From the NCBI RefSeq assembly GCF_017948595.1, contig NZ_JAGFBV010000020.1, forward strand, positions 1 through 64,000: a stretch of 64,000 nt of DNA. Direction: 5' to 3'. Source of the stretch: Flavobacterium geliluteum (GTDB lineage Bacteria; Bacteroidota; Bacteroidia; Flavobacteriales; Flavobacteriaceae). Shown piece by piece: positions 24,877-32,973 of the stretch (the stretch's first letter is position 1; each line of letters opens with the position of its first letter). Made by a program: the position numbers and the translations under genes. The notes under the pieces are model-generated. The model searched no databases, was not told where the DNA came from, and saw only the letters and a list, made by a program, of their open reading frames with translations.

Positions 24877-24889
24877 TTGGTCTTTCAAA
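24877..24889 (-). promoter_or_regulatory. shared 13-bp motif upstream of yceI (1)
   Basis: TTTGAAAGACCAA on the minus strand, 58 bp before the yceI start codon; same sequence and same distance as the motif before the AraC-family gene. Confidence 0.5.
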
Positions 24890-24907
24890 CTTTCTTTTTA
24901 ATGCCCT

Positions 24908-25447
24908 TTATTTTAAAACAGCAATAATCTGAATATTGACTTTATTGTCTAATTTATACTTAATAAGTGCCGGAATTGGTATGCCATAATCATCTGCGTT
25001 GACAGAGAAATCGGTTAAAATAGTAATTCGAGGACCTGATTTGGTAATTTTTGCATTTACAATAACGTCTTTGGTTTTGCCATGAAGTTCTAATTTTCCT
25101 TTGATGATAAAATCTTTATAACCTTCTGTCAGACTGTTGGCGTCAAAATCTTGTATTTGTCCTCTAAACACTGCTTTTGGATAAGTATTCGTTTCCATAT
25201 AATTTTCATTAAAATGTTCTTCCATCAAAGCGATTTCAAAACGAAAACCTTTCATCATGGCCAAACTTGCAATTTCTCCTGTTCTTCTATTCAGAACAAA
25301 AGTGACATTAGTATTGGTTCCCTTAACGGGCTGAAAAGAAGGCACAGATGCTTCAACCGATATTGTTGCTGTTTTGGTGATCAGTTTCTCTTGCGAAAAA
25401 ACGATCAGAGACACCAATAACATGGTGATAAGTAATATTTTTTTCAT
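24908..25447 (-). CDS. YceI-family periplasmic lipid-binding protein (2)
   Basis: 179 residues with a signal peptide (ends LIVFSQE) and a full YceI domain; the arrangement and length match the neighbour at 24280-24819 (for example GFRFEIALMEEHFNENY against GFRFKVALMEEHFNENY). It starts 19 bp after the haem lipoprotein stop codon, so both probably come from the ECF-like promoter at 25907-25930. Confidence 0.9.
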   Translation of the reverse strand: MKKILLITMLLVSLIVFSQEKLITKTATISVEASVPSFQPVKGTNTNVTFVLNRRTGEIASLAMMKGFRFEIALMEEHFNENYMETNTYPKAVFRGQIQDFDANSLTEGYKDFIIKGKLELHGKTKDVIVNAKITKSGPRITILTDFSVNADDYGIPIPALIKYKLDNKVNIQIIAVLK

Positions 25448-25466
25448 AGTATTTTTTGCCGGATTG

Positions 25467-25832
25467 TTATTCTAACAATCCGTCCTGCTGCCATTTTAAG
25501 ATGATGTCGATTGTGGTCTGAGGCAATCTTGGCCCTCCTTGTGGCATCAATAAACTGTTGCCGTTTTCTAATGAAATTCTGTTTAACAACCCACGGTTTT
25601 GAACAGCACTTTTTACTTGATCGTACGTAACTAAAGACATTGGAGCTCCATTTCTTGGCGTTGCCGCGTGGCAGGAAATACAATTATTGTCGATAATAGA
25701 TTTTACATTTTGATTGTAGGTTACTGCTCCAGAAATTGGAGTGTCTTCCATCAAAGTATCAGGGTTGTCATCACTGCATCCTATTAATAAAGTAGCGAAT
25801 GCCAAAACAGAGAAAAGGTTTTTCGGTTTCAT
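25467..25832 (-). CDS. c-type haem lipoprotein
   Basis: 121 residues. Lipoprotein signal with LLIGC (Cys19), acidic linker, and a single haem-attachment motif CISCH (Cys51, Cys54, His55). The C-terminal PRLPQTTIDIILKWQQDG resembles the end of cytochrome c-like domains of planctomycete/PSCyt type, and MPQGG offers a Met ligand. Anchored in the envelope, it could pass electrons; the partner is unknown. First gene of a unit with yceI (2). Confidence 0.85.
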   Translation of the reverse strand: MKPKNLFSVLAFATLLIGCSDDNPDTLMEDTPISGAVTYNQNVKSIIDNNCISCHAATPRNGAPMSLVTYDQVKSAVQNRGLLNRISLENGNSLLMPQGGPRLPQTTIDIILKWQQDGLLE

Positions 25833-25906
25833 AATAATTGATTTTTAATTTAAAAAAAAGTTTTCACAACTCTGCAGAATTATAAAAACAACTCACTGAT
25901 TTCATA

Positions 25907-25930
25907 TACGGTATAATGTTCATTCTAGTT
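25907..25930 (-). promoter_or_regulatory. ECF-sigma-like promoter of the haem lipoprotein/yceI unit
   Basis: On the minus strand AACT (25927-25930) preceded by A-rich sequence, 16 bp, CGTA (25907-25910) continuing TATG. One mismatch to the AACC-N16-CGTA pattern found three more times in this region. The start codon is about 75 bp downstream. Confidence 0.5.
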
Positions 25931-25959
25931 TTTTAAGTGAAGCTTTCTTTTGCGGGCGA

Positions 25960-25983
25960 AACCAATCTTACCGTTTTACCGTA
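25960..25983 (+). promoter_or_regulatory. ECF-sigma-like promoter of the OB-fold/DUF5777 unit
   Basis: GCGAAACC (AACC 25960-25963), 16 bp, CGTAGATA (CGTA 25980-25983). It is divergent from the 25907-25930 element; the two -35 boxes are 29 bp apart. Start codon 30 bp downstream of the -10. Confidence 0.6.
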
Positions 25984-26013
25984 GATAAGAAAACACCTCT
26001 AAAAATCGATCTC

Positions 26014-26403
26014 ATGAGAAAAAAGATATTCATCGGAACTTTAATTGTATTGGCCACAGCTACTGCAGTTTATTTTTATACCTATCAAGACCACAGAAAC
26101 ATTAGCAGCGAAAAGGCTTCTTATGTAATGAGCATTTCTGACTTAGAACAGGAGTTTGCTAAAAACGACAGTCTTGCATTACTGAAATATCAAGATAAGA
26201 CTATTGAATTGACGGCACAGGTAACAGCAGTTGAAAGCGAGGACAAAGCACTTATTCTAGAACAAAAACTCTTTGCAACTTTTAATGACAGTGTGCCTGA
26301 AAACATTGTTTCTGGCGAAAAAATCAACATCAAAGGACGATTTCTTGGCTATGATGAATTACTAGACGAATTTAAAATGGACCAGAGCTCCATTATTGAA
26401 TAA
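26014..26403 (+). CDS. membrane-anchored OB-fold (tRNA_anti-like) protein
   Basis: 129 residues. One N-terminal membrane helix (residues 5-23), then a small beta-rich domain (about 55-120: KTIELTAQVTAVESEDKALILEQKLFATF) of the tRNA_anti-like OB type. These domains in Bacteroidota envelope proteins have no defined role. Followed by the DUF5777 gene after 38 bp in the same direction. Confidence 0.75.
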   Translation: MRKKIFIGTLIVLATATAVYFYTYQDHRNISSEKASYVMSISDLEQEFAKNDSLALLKYQDKTIELTAQVTAVESEDKALILEQKLFATFNDSVPENIVSGEKINIKGRFLGYDELLDEFKMDQSSIIE

Positions 26404-26441
26404 TTAAAAAAACAATTTCTAACAATCCAAAATTATATTTT

Positions 26442-27281
26442 ATGAAAAAGCTTATACTCTTATTTTTTTTATTCCCTTTGGCATCATTTGCACAAAATGA
26501 TCTTCTGGACGGAATGGATACTGCTACTCGCAACGAAAAAGTAACATCTGCCTTTAAGGGCTTAAAAATTGTCAATTTAGAATCCACTAAACTTGCTGCA
26601 AAAGGTGATTTGTATTTTATTGTAGCACATAGATTTGGTTCTGTAAAAGATGGTTTTGAAGGATTCTTTGGTTTGGATAATGCCAACACGCAACTAAAAT
26701 TTGTTTACGGATTGACACAATGGCTTACCATTAGTGCTGCCCGTAGCGAATTGGCTTATGATTTTTCTACCAAGTACACGTTGCTTAATCAGACTACTAA
26801 TGGTTTTCCAGTAACCGTTGCCGGTTTTACAAGTTTGGCGATCAACAATACGCTGAAAGAAAGTCTTTACCCGAAACTAACTTTTGACAATCGTTTTACT
26901 TATGTAGGTCAATTATTGATTTCCAGAAAATTCTCCGAAAAACTATCTTTAGAAGTAGCGCCAACGATGTTTCATGAAAACTTTGTAGATAACGTGCAGC
27001 AAGATAATACGCAATATGCGGTTGGGCTTGGAGGTCGTTACAAATTATCTAAACGTTGGTCACTAAATGTTGATTATGCTGCACATTTAAACAGAGCATC
27101 AAATTCTATCTACAAAAATCCACTCTCTGTAGGTTTTGATTTAGAAACTGGTGGGCATGTTTTTCAGATGCATTTTACTAGTTCTCAAGGAATTCACGAA
27201 GCAGGATATCTTGCTCAAACCACAGGAGACTGGACAAAAGGAGATGTGTTTTTTGGGTTTAACCTTCTTAGGGTTTTCTAA
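26442..27281 (+). CDS. DUF5777-family outer-membrane beta-barrel protein
   Basis: 279 residues with a signal peptide (ends ASFAQ, about residue 18). The rest alternates short amphipathic strands, for example LYFIVAHRFGSV, LKFVYGLTQWLTISAARSELAY and WSLNVDYAAHLN, typical of an outer-membrane barrel, and ends in GFNLLRVF with a terminal Phe. Members of this family are often beside YceI and cytochrome genes, as here. Function unknown. Confidence 0.82.
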   Translation: MKKLILLFFLFPLASFAQNDLLDGMDTATRNEKVTSAFKGLKIVNLESTKLAAKGDLYFIVAHRFGSVKDGFEGFFGLDNANTQLKFVYGLTQWLTISAARSELAYDFSTKYTLLNQTTNGFPVTVAGFTSLAINNTLKESLYPKLTFDNRFTYVGQLLISRKFSEKLSLEVAPTMFHENFVDNVQQDNTQYAVGLGGRYKLSKRWSLNVDYAAHLNRASNSIYKNPLSVGFDLETGGHVFQMHFTSSQGIHEAGYLAQTTGDWTKGDVFFGFNLLRVF

Positions 27282-27364
27282 AAATTTTAGCTTTTTAATG
27301 CCCTATTCGACAGTTTTTGGTATTTAAAACAATTCTAAATTAAACATCTTAACAGTATTCGCAA

Positions 27365-27388
27365 AACCAGATAGGAAAAACGCTCGTA
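27365..27388 (+). promoter_or_regulatory. ECF-sigma-like promoter of the trHb-like lipoprotein unit
   Basis: GCAAAACC (AACC 27365-27368), 16 bp, CGTAGATA (CGTA 27385-27388), followed 25 bp later by the start codon. Same spacing and nearly the same boxes as at 25960-25983. Confidence 0.6.
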
Positions 27389-27413
27389 GATACTTTTCAC
27401 AACCTTAAAACTT

Positions 27414-27848
27414 ATGAAAATGAATAAAACAATCAAAAAAGGACTACTTATCCTGGGAGGAACCGCCTTGCTGTTTATCGCTATTTTGCTTTTTCACATT
27501 ATAACAGCCAAACCAGCGGTATACGAGAGTCCGAACTTACAAGTGAGTCGTATTGATTTTGAAAACAATATCGATTCGCTGCAAGCTAAACAAATTAGCG
27601 CTGACTTGAGATCAATCAAAGGCCTGACCTCTGATTCTATTATTATTAAAAGAAATGTTGTGGTGTATTTCCATAACAACAAAATCACTAATTCAGAGAA
27701 AGTATTCAACGAATTAATGAGTAAAAGACCTTACGAAGCCAAACGATATATTTTACCAGCCAATCTAGCCAGCAAAGAAGTTTGTCCAGTAGATCAGAAT
27801 AGTTTTAGTTATAAAATGTCTAAATCTATAAATCAATTTTTTAATTAA
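27414..27848 (+). CDS. hypothetical membrane-anchored protein
   Basis: 144 residues: membrane helix at about 10-30, then a small soluble domain (45-115). Its strand-helix-strand-strand-helix-strand look (IDFENNIDSLQAKQISADLRSI, SIIIKRNVVVYFHNN, SEKVFNELM) resembles a ferredoxin-like heavy-metal-associated fold but without CxxC. One Cys near the C-terminus (KEVCPVD). First gene of a unit with the truncated-haemoglobin-like lipoprotein, 19 bp apart. Confidence 0.65.
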   Translation: MKMNKTIKKGLLILGGTALLFIAILLFHIITAKPAVYESPNLQVSRIDFENNIDSLQAKQISADLRSIKGLTSDSIIIKRNVVVYFHNNKITNSEKVFNELMSKRPYEAKRYILPANLASKEVCPVDQNSFSYKMSKSINQFFN

Positions 27849-27867
27849 TCCTTAAATACTATTTATT

Positions 27868-28461
27868 ATGAGAAATTTTTCAAGAATTACACTAAGTGTA
27901 TTATTAGTTTCGTCAGCAGCATTTACTTCTTGCAGCAATGACGATGATTCAACGCCAACAGAGCCAGTAAAAGCATCAATTTACACACGTTTAGGCGGAA
28001 CAACGATGGTTGCAGATCCTGATAATTCAGGACAAATGATTGAGCAAGGACGTTTGTCATTTCGTAAAGTAGTAAACTCTACAATCGGACTTATTGTTGC
28101 TGATGTTCAAGCAAATGCTGCAGGAAATTTACAAGCACATTTTGCTCCAGTTTTGGCAGAGACGGGAAATACTCAGGCTACCAGCATTGCAAAATTGTCT
28201 GATAATCTAACCGATTTCTTCTCTTTTAATACAGGAGGAACAAATGCAGTAAACACGTACTCAGGTTTAAACATGGTAGCTGCGCATGATCCAGCAACAA
28301 ATCCACGTATGGGAACAAAATCGAACACTGCAGATTATACAAAATTCGTAGGATATGTAGGAGCAGCAGCAAATGCTAACGGAGTAGCTTCAAACACAGA
28401 ATTATACACTGATATTGTGGCTGTTCTAGAATCATTGAGAACTCCTATCGTTCAAAAATAA
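27868..28461 (+). CDS. lipoprotein related to group I truncated haemoglobin
   Basis: 197 residues. Lipoprotein signal with TSC (Cys22) and an acidic SNDDDS linker typical of surface or outer-membrane lipoproteins. The rest follows truncated-haemoglobin marks: IYTRLGG (38-44), then LTDFF...NTGGTNAVNTYSGLNMVAAH (114-140), matching the FLxxxTGGxxxYxGxxMxxAH helix E/F pattern with proximal His140. The C-terminus GVASNTELYTDIVAVLESLR fits helix H. About 40 residues longer than typical trHb because of inserts around 50-105. A haem- or gas-binding role outside the cytoplasm is inferred. Confidence 0.6.
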   Translation: MRNFSRITLSVLLVSSAAFTSCSNDDDSTPTEPVKASIYTRLGGTTMVADPDNSGQMIEQGRLSFRKVVNSTIGLIVADVQANAAGNLQAHFAPVLAETGNTQATSIAKLSDNLTDFFSFNTGGTNAVNTYSGLNMVAAHDPATNPRMGTKSNTADYTKFVGYVGAAANANGVASNTELYTDIVAVLESLRTPIVQK

Positions 28462-28476
28462 TTCTTTTCCAAAGTC

Positions 28477-28507
28477 AAAAACGCTACCTTCTACAGGTAG
28501 CGTTTTT
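28477..28507 (+). terminator. terminator after the trHb-like gene
   Basis: 13-bp stem (28477-28489 with 28495-28507, AAAAACGCTACCT) around a 5-nt loop with a terminal T-run, 16 bp past the stop codon. Confidence 0.85.
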
Positions 28508-28642
28508 ATTTAATACGCAATTTATAGCGTTAACTCTTTCAAAAGCAAGTCAATAATATTGCTGCTCATTAAATCTGAAGTATCGTTATTAAAGTTTTTA
28601 AAAAAAACGATCAAAAAAAGTATTTTAATACCACTTTGAAAG
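28508..28642. other. intergenic stretch before hemA, no gene seen
   Basis: The gap 28462-28879 is about 418 bp. Besides the terminator, the ECF-like promoter (28643-28666) and the hemA-proximal promoter (28821-28853), I see no gene or RNA fold. An 11-codon ORF starting near 28712 has no support. Confidence 0.5.
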
Positions 28643-28666
28643 AACCCTAAGCGATATTTTTTCGTA
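28643..28666 (+). promoter_or_regulatory. ECF-sigma-like promoter upstream of hemA
   Basis: TGAAAGAACC (AACC 28643-28646), 16 bp, CGTACATA (CGTA 28663-28666). Same pattern as the three promoters of the envelope redox cluster. It would give a leader of about 205 nt before hemA. Confidence 0.5.
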
Positions 28667-28820
28667 CATACTATAGAAGTCAGTGCGCAACCTTATTTAG
28701 AACAAATCTATATAAATGGTCAAAAAACACCTGATTTCTCTATATTTCTAATAAAAACCGTTTTTGTAATTACGATTTTGAATCAATTTTTCTTGAAGCG
28801 ATACAAAAAGAACTTACAGC

Positions 28821-28853
28821 GTTGTTTTTATAAAATAGTTAATAATAATTTTG
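28821..28853 (+). promoter_or_regulatory. hemA-proximal housekeeping promoter
   Basis: GTTG (28821-28824), 21 bp, TAATTTTG (28846-28853), the latter an exact -7 match. It lies inside the upstream in-frame extension of hemA, which supports the start at 28880. Confidence 0.55.
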
Positions 28854-28879
28854 TTGAACTTTTTAAGGAAAGTATAATT

Positions 28880-30136
28880 ATGGAAAACTTTAACATGTCC
28901 AGAAACAGCACTTTTTACGCTTTAGGTTTAAGTTACAAAAAAGCAGATGCAACAATAAGAGGAAAATTTAGCCTGGATGCCAAAGCTCAATCTATCTTAT
29001 TAATGCAGGCCGAAGCCGAAGGAATAGAGTCGCTGATCGTTACATCAACTTGCAATAGAACCGAAATTTATGGTTTTGCTAATCATCCCTATGAATTAAT
29101 CAAATTGCTTTGTGAAAACAGTAACGGATCTGTTGAAGAATTTCAGGAAGTAGCTTATATTTATAAAAATCAGGAAGCGATCAATCACATGTTTCGTGTA
29201 GGAACAGGATTAGACAGCCAAATTTTAGGTGATTTTGAAATTATAAGTCAAATAAAAAATGCTTTCAACCAAAGTAAATCCAATGGTTTAATAAATACTT
29301 TCATGGAGCGTTTGGTAAACTCTGTGATTCAGGCCAGCAAAAAAATCAAAACAGACACGGAGATTTCTTCTGGTGCGACTTCAGTTTCTTTTGCTTCTGT
29401 TCAATACATCATCAAAAATGTAGAAGATATTGCCAACAAAAATATTTTACTTTTCGGAACGGGAAAAATTGGTAGAAATACTTGTGAAAATCTTGTAAAA
29501 CATACCAAACACGAACAAATCATCCTGATCAACAGAACCAAAGACAAAGCCGAAAAATTGGCCGAAAAACTGGATTTAGTTGTAAAAGATTATTCTGATC
29601 TGGAAGTAGAAATACAAAAAGCAGATGTTTTGGTAGTGGCCACTGGTGCTCAAAACCCAACGGTTGACAAAGCCATCTTAAATCTTAAAAAGCCTTTGCT
29701 TATTTTAGATTTATCGATTCCTAAAAACGTACATGAAAATGTTACCGAAATAAAAGGCGTAACGCTAATTCACATGGATTACTTGTCGCAACTAACCGAT
29801 GAAACTTTAGAAAAAAGAAAAACACACATTCCTGCTGCCGAAGTTATTATCGAAGAAATAAAAGACGAATTCAACACCTGGACAAAAGGCAGAAAATTTG
29901 CACCAACTATTAATGCTTTGAAAGCCAAACTTAACGACATCAAAAACTCGGAATTGGATTTTCAAAGTAGAAAAATAGCTGATTTTAATGAAAAACAAGC
30001 CGAAATTATCAGCAACAGAATTATTCATAAAATTACCACTCATTTTGCAAATCACCTCAAAGAAGAAAACACGATGGTAGATGAATGCATCGAAATGATA
30101 GAAAAAATATTTAAAATTGAAGCAGTAGTCAAGTAA
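28880..30136 (+). CDS. hemA: glutamyl-tRNA reductase
   Basis: First enzyme of tetrapyrrole synthesis: reduces Glu-tRNA(Glu) to glutamate-1-semialdehyde with NADPH. 418 residues. The catalytic Cys58 lies in TSTCNRTEIYG, the Rossmann motif in LFGTGKIGRNTCENL, and the C-terminal dimerisation helices follow from about residue 320. An upstream ATG at 28778 would add 34 unconserved, basic residues and cover the -7 element; ATG 28880 is preferred. Heads the hemA-C-D-E run. Confidence 0.95.
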   Translation: MENFNMSRNSTFYALGLSYKKADATIRGKFSLDAKAQSILLMQAEAEGIESLIVTSTCNRTEIYGFANHPYELIKLLCENSNGSVEEFQEVAYIYKNQEAINHMFRVGTGLDSQILGDFEIISQIKNAFNQSKSNGLINTFMERLVNSVIQASKKIKTDTEISSGATSVSFASVQYIIKNVEDIANKNILLFGTGKIGRNTCENLVKHTKHEQIILINRTKDKAEKLAEKLDLVVKDYSDLEVEIQKADVLVVATGAQNPTVDKAILNLKKPLLILDLSIPKNVHENVTEIKGVTLIHMDYLSQLTDETLEKRKTHIPAAEVIIEEIKDEFNTWTKGRKFAPTINALKAKLNDIKNSELDFQSRKIADFNEKQAEIISNRIIHKITTHFANHLKEENTMVDECIEMIEKIFKIEAVVK

Positions 30137-30223
30137 TATTTTTATTCTAAATTGCATTGAATTTCAGAAAATAATGCGTCATAGTTACACCATTATGGAA
30201 TAAGTTCCTGAAATTCTTTAATT

Positions 30224-31168
30224 ATGGCAGAAAAAACAAAAATGGCAGAAAAAACGATACGTATAGGCACAAGAGATAGCGAACTCGCTTTATGGCAAGC
30301 ACATACGGTTCAAAAAAAATTAAATGATCTTGGTTACACAACCGAGATTGTTGCTGTAAAATCTACAGGTGATATTATTTTAGACAAACCTCTTTACGAG
30401 CTTGGTATTACCGGTATTTTTACAAAAACCTTAGATATTGCCATGATCAACGGCGATATTGATATTGCGGTTCATTCTATGAAAGATGTGCCAACGGCTT
30501 TACCAAAAGGCGTTGTTCAGGCGGCAGTTTTAGAAAGAGCCAATGTTTTGGATATTCTGGTTCATAAAGGAAATCCTGATTTCGAGAACCAACCAAGTAC
30601 AGTTGCCACAGGAAGTTTACGCCGTCAGGCGATGTGGCTTAACAAATACCCGCATCATACCGTAGTCGATTTACGTGGAAACGTAAATACACGTATGCAA
30701 AAACTACAAGATAGCGATTGGAATGGCGCTGTTTTTGCCGCTGCAGGTCTGGAGCGCATCAACCTTACTCCCGAAAATTATATCAATTTAGATTGGATGA
30801 TTCCAGCGCCTGCACAAGGAGCAATGCTGGTTGTAGCCATGGAAAACGACAATTATACCCTGGATGCCATATCTCAATTAAATCATATCGAAACCGAAAT
30901 CTGTACCTATATCGAGCGCCAGTTTTTAAGAACATTAGAAGGTGGTTGTACAGCGCCAATTGGTGCACTGGTGCGCTATGACGAAGAAGAAGATACTTTG
31001 CGTTTTCAAGGTATTTTACTTTCTGTTGACGGAAAACAAAAACTCGAAATTGACAAAACAGTTGCCATTGAAGAATGGAAAAAACTAGGATTCTACGCTG
31101 CTCAGGAAATTTTAAACTCGGGCGGAGCTGAATTGATGCAAACCATTAAAGAATCGTTGAAAAAATAA
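30224..31168 (+). CDS. hemC: porphobilinogen deaminase (hydroxymethylbilane synthase)
   Basis: Polymerises four porphobilinogens to hydroxymethylbilane. 314 residues. The N-terminus IRIGTRDSELALWQA and the dipyrromethane-cofactor Cys242 in EGGCTAPIGAL are diagnostic. The first 18 bases are directly repeated (30224-30241, 30242-30256), giving two ATG starts and the N-terminus MAEKTKMAEKT; the second start (30242) gives the usual length. Stop overlaps the hemD start by 1 bp (TAATG). Confidence 0.95.
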   Translation: MAEKTKMAEKTIRIGTRDSELALWQAHTVQKKLNDLGYTTEIVAVKSTGDIILDKPLYELGITGIFTKTLDIAMINGDIDIAVHSMKDVPTALPKGVVQAAVLERANVLDILVHKGNPDFENQPSTVATGSLRRQAMWLNKYPHHTVVDLRGNVNTRMQKLQDSDWNGAVFAAAGLERINLTPENYINLDWMIPAPAQGAMLVVAMENDNYTLDAISQLNHIETEICTYIERQFLRTLEGGCTAPIGALVRYDEEEDTLRFQGILLSVDGKQKLEIDKTVAIEEWKKLGFYAAQEILNSGGAELMQTIKESLKK

Positions 31169-31842
31169 TGAGTAAGTCAATTCAAATATTATCTACAAAA
31201 GTGCTTTCAGGCATTCAGAAGCAAGCTTTACAAAAAGCGAATTTTGAAGTAATTGAAGCAGATTTTATTACAACCGAAAATAATGCTTTCGAAATAAAAG
31301 ACCTTAACGACAATTTAATTTTCACGAGCCAAAATGCGGTTCTGAGCGTTTTATCAAATCCAAAAGTAGAAGAGCTAAAAACCAAAAATGTCTTTTGCGT
31401 CGGACTTAAAACAAAAATTTTACTGTCGGAAAACGGTTTTAATGTGGTGGCTTACACGGGTTATGCTTCAGATTTGGCCGAAATCATCACTTTGATTTAC
31501 CGTAATGAGAGCTATACTTTTTTTAGTGGAAACATGAGACGAGAAACGTTGCCCAAAGCACTAAAAGAAGCAGATATTAAACTGAATGAAATTCAGGTGT
31601 ACGAAACAACCCTGACACCTCAAAAGATAAAAACGGCTGTCGATGCGATTCTGTTTTTTAGTCCGTCCGGTGTTGAAAGTTACCTCAAAGACAATTCCAT
31701 CAAAAAAGAAAAATGCTTTTGTATTGGCGAAACCACCGCTCAAGCTTTAGATAAAATTACAAAAAACATCAGTATTGCTGATCAGCCCACGGTTGAAGAC
31801 GTCATAGAAGATGTGATTACTCAATATACCAATACGCTTTAG
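31168..31842 (+). CDS. hemD: uroporphyrinogen-III synthase
   Basis: 224 residues. Closes hydroxymethylbilane with inversion of ring D. The family is poorly conserved; visible support is the two-domain HemD pattern with [38 protein letters not shown] and [11 protein letters not shown]. Coupled to hemC by a TAATG junction, which makes the assignment firm. Confidence 0.92.
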   Translation: MSKSIQILSTKVLSGIQKQALQKANFEVIEADFITTENNAFEIKDLNDNLIFTSQNAVLSVLSNPKVEELKTKNVFCVGLKTKILLSENGFNVVAYTGYASDLAEIITLIYRNESYTFFSGNMRRETLPKALKEADIKLNEIQVYETTLTPQKIKTAVDAILFFSPSGVESYLKDNSIKKEKCFCIGETTAQALDKITKNISIADQPTVEDVIEDVITQYTNTL

Positions 31843-31878
31843 GCAATCTGCCAAAAGCAAAAAATCAAGACAAACAAC

Positions 31879-31913
31879 GCTTAAAGCCAAGAGCTTAAAG
31901 CCCAAAGCAATAA
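31879..31913 (+). repeat. 7-bp-period array (GCTTAAA / GCCnAnA units)
   Basis: Five heptamers in register: GCTTAAA, GCCAAGA, GCTTAAA, GCCCAAA, GCAATAA, ending 5 bp before the hemE start codon. It occupies the expected ribosome-binding region. Confidence 0.6.
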
Positions 31914-31918
31914 AAAAA

Positions 31919-32947
31919 ATGTTAAAAAACGACCTATTTTTAAAAGCACTAAAAGGAGAAACTGTTCAACGTCCGCCAGTATGGATGATGCGCCAAGCCG
32001 GAAGATATTTACCAGAATTTATCGCTTTACGTGATAAATATGATTTCTTTACCCGTTGTCAAACTCCAGAATTGGCTGCAGAAATCACCGTTCAGCCTAT
32101 TAGAAGAATTGCACCGGATGCAGCGATTTTATTCTCGGATATTTTGGTGGTTCCGCAAGCAATGGGAATTGAAGTGTTGATGAAAGAAAATTTTGGTCCG
32201 TTTTTACCAAATCCAATTCGCACAACAGCAGATGTTGATCGCGTTTATGTTCCAAACATTCAGGAAAGCCTTGGTTATGTGATGGATGCCATCAAACTCA
32301 CCAAAGAAATGCTGAATGACGAAGTACCACTTATTGGTTTCGCAGGTTCGCCATGGACGATTTTCTGTTATGCTGTTGAAGGAAAAGGCTCTAAAAGCTT
32401 TGATACTGCCAAAGGATTTTGTTTTTCAAATCCGATAGCAGCGCATACCTTGTTGCAAAAAATTACAGACACTACGATTTTATACTTAAAAGAAAAAGTA
32501 AAATCGGGAGTAGATGCCGTTCAGATTTTTGACTCTTGGGGAGGAATGCTTTCTCCTGTTGATTATCAGGAATTTTCATGGAAATACATCAACCAAATCG
32601 TTGAGGCTTTGGCAGATCACGCTCCGGTTATTGTTTTCGGAAAAGGATGTTGGTTTGCGCTTGGCGAAATGGGTAAAAGCAGAGCTTCGGCTTTGGGAGT
32701 AGATTGGACATGTTCGGCCAGAAATGCACGCTATTTGTCTGGTGGAAACATTACTTTACAAGGAAATTTCGACCCATCAAGATTACTTTCCCCAATTCCT
32801 ACCATCAAAAAAATGGTTCATGAAATGATCGACGAGTTCGGAAAAGATAAATATATCGTAAATTTAGGCCACGGAATTTTACCGAACATCCCTGTAGATC
32901 ACGCCAAAGCGTTTATTGATGCGGTGAAGGAATACCAAGCAAAATAG
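31919..32947 (+). CDS. hemE: uroporphyrinogen decarboxylase
   Basis: 342 residues. Removes the four acetate carboxyls to give coproporphyrinogen III. The signature [16 protein letters not shown] (residues 19-34) holds the substrate-binding Arg residues; [16 protein letters not shown] and the C-terminal [14 protein letters not shown] are also conserved. Follows hemD by 76 bp, which holds a heptamer array. Confidence 0.96.
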   Translation: MLKNDLFLKALKGETVQRPPVWMMRQAGRYLPEFIALRDKYDFFTRCQTPELAAEITVQPIRRIAPDAAILFSDILVVPQAMGIEVLMKENFGPFLPNPIRTTADVDRVYVPNIQESLGYVMDAIKLTKEMLNDEVPLIGFAGSPWTIFCYAVEGKGSKSFDTAKGFCFSNPIAAHTLLQKITDTTILYLKEKVKSGVDAVQIFDSWGGMLSPVDYQEFSWKYINQIVEALADHAPVIVFGKGCWFALGEMGKSRASALGVDWTCSARNARYLSGGNITLQGNFDPSRLLSPIPTIKKMVHEMIDEFGKDKYIVNLGHGILPNIPVDHAKAFIDAVKEYQAK

Positions 32948-32973
32948 TTGATTTTTTTTAGTTGACGTTTATA

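Noticed and set aside
28778-28879. 34-residue N-terminal extension of HemA
   Set aside because: The added residues are basic and unconserved, and an exact -7 element lies inside them; ATG 28880 fits the family.
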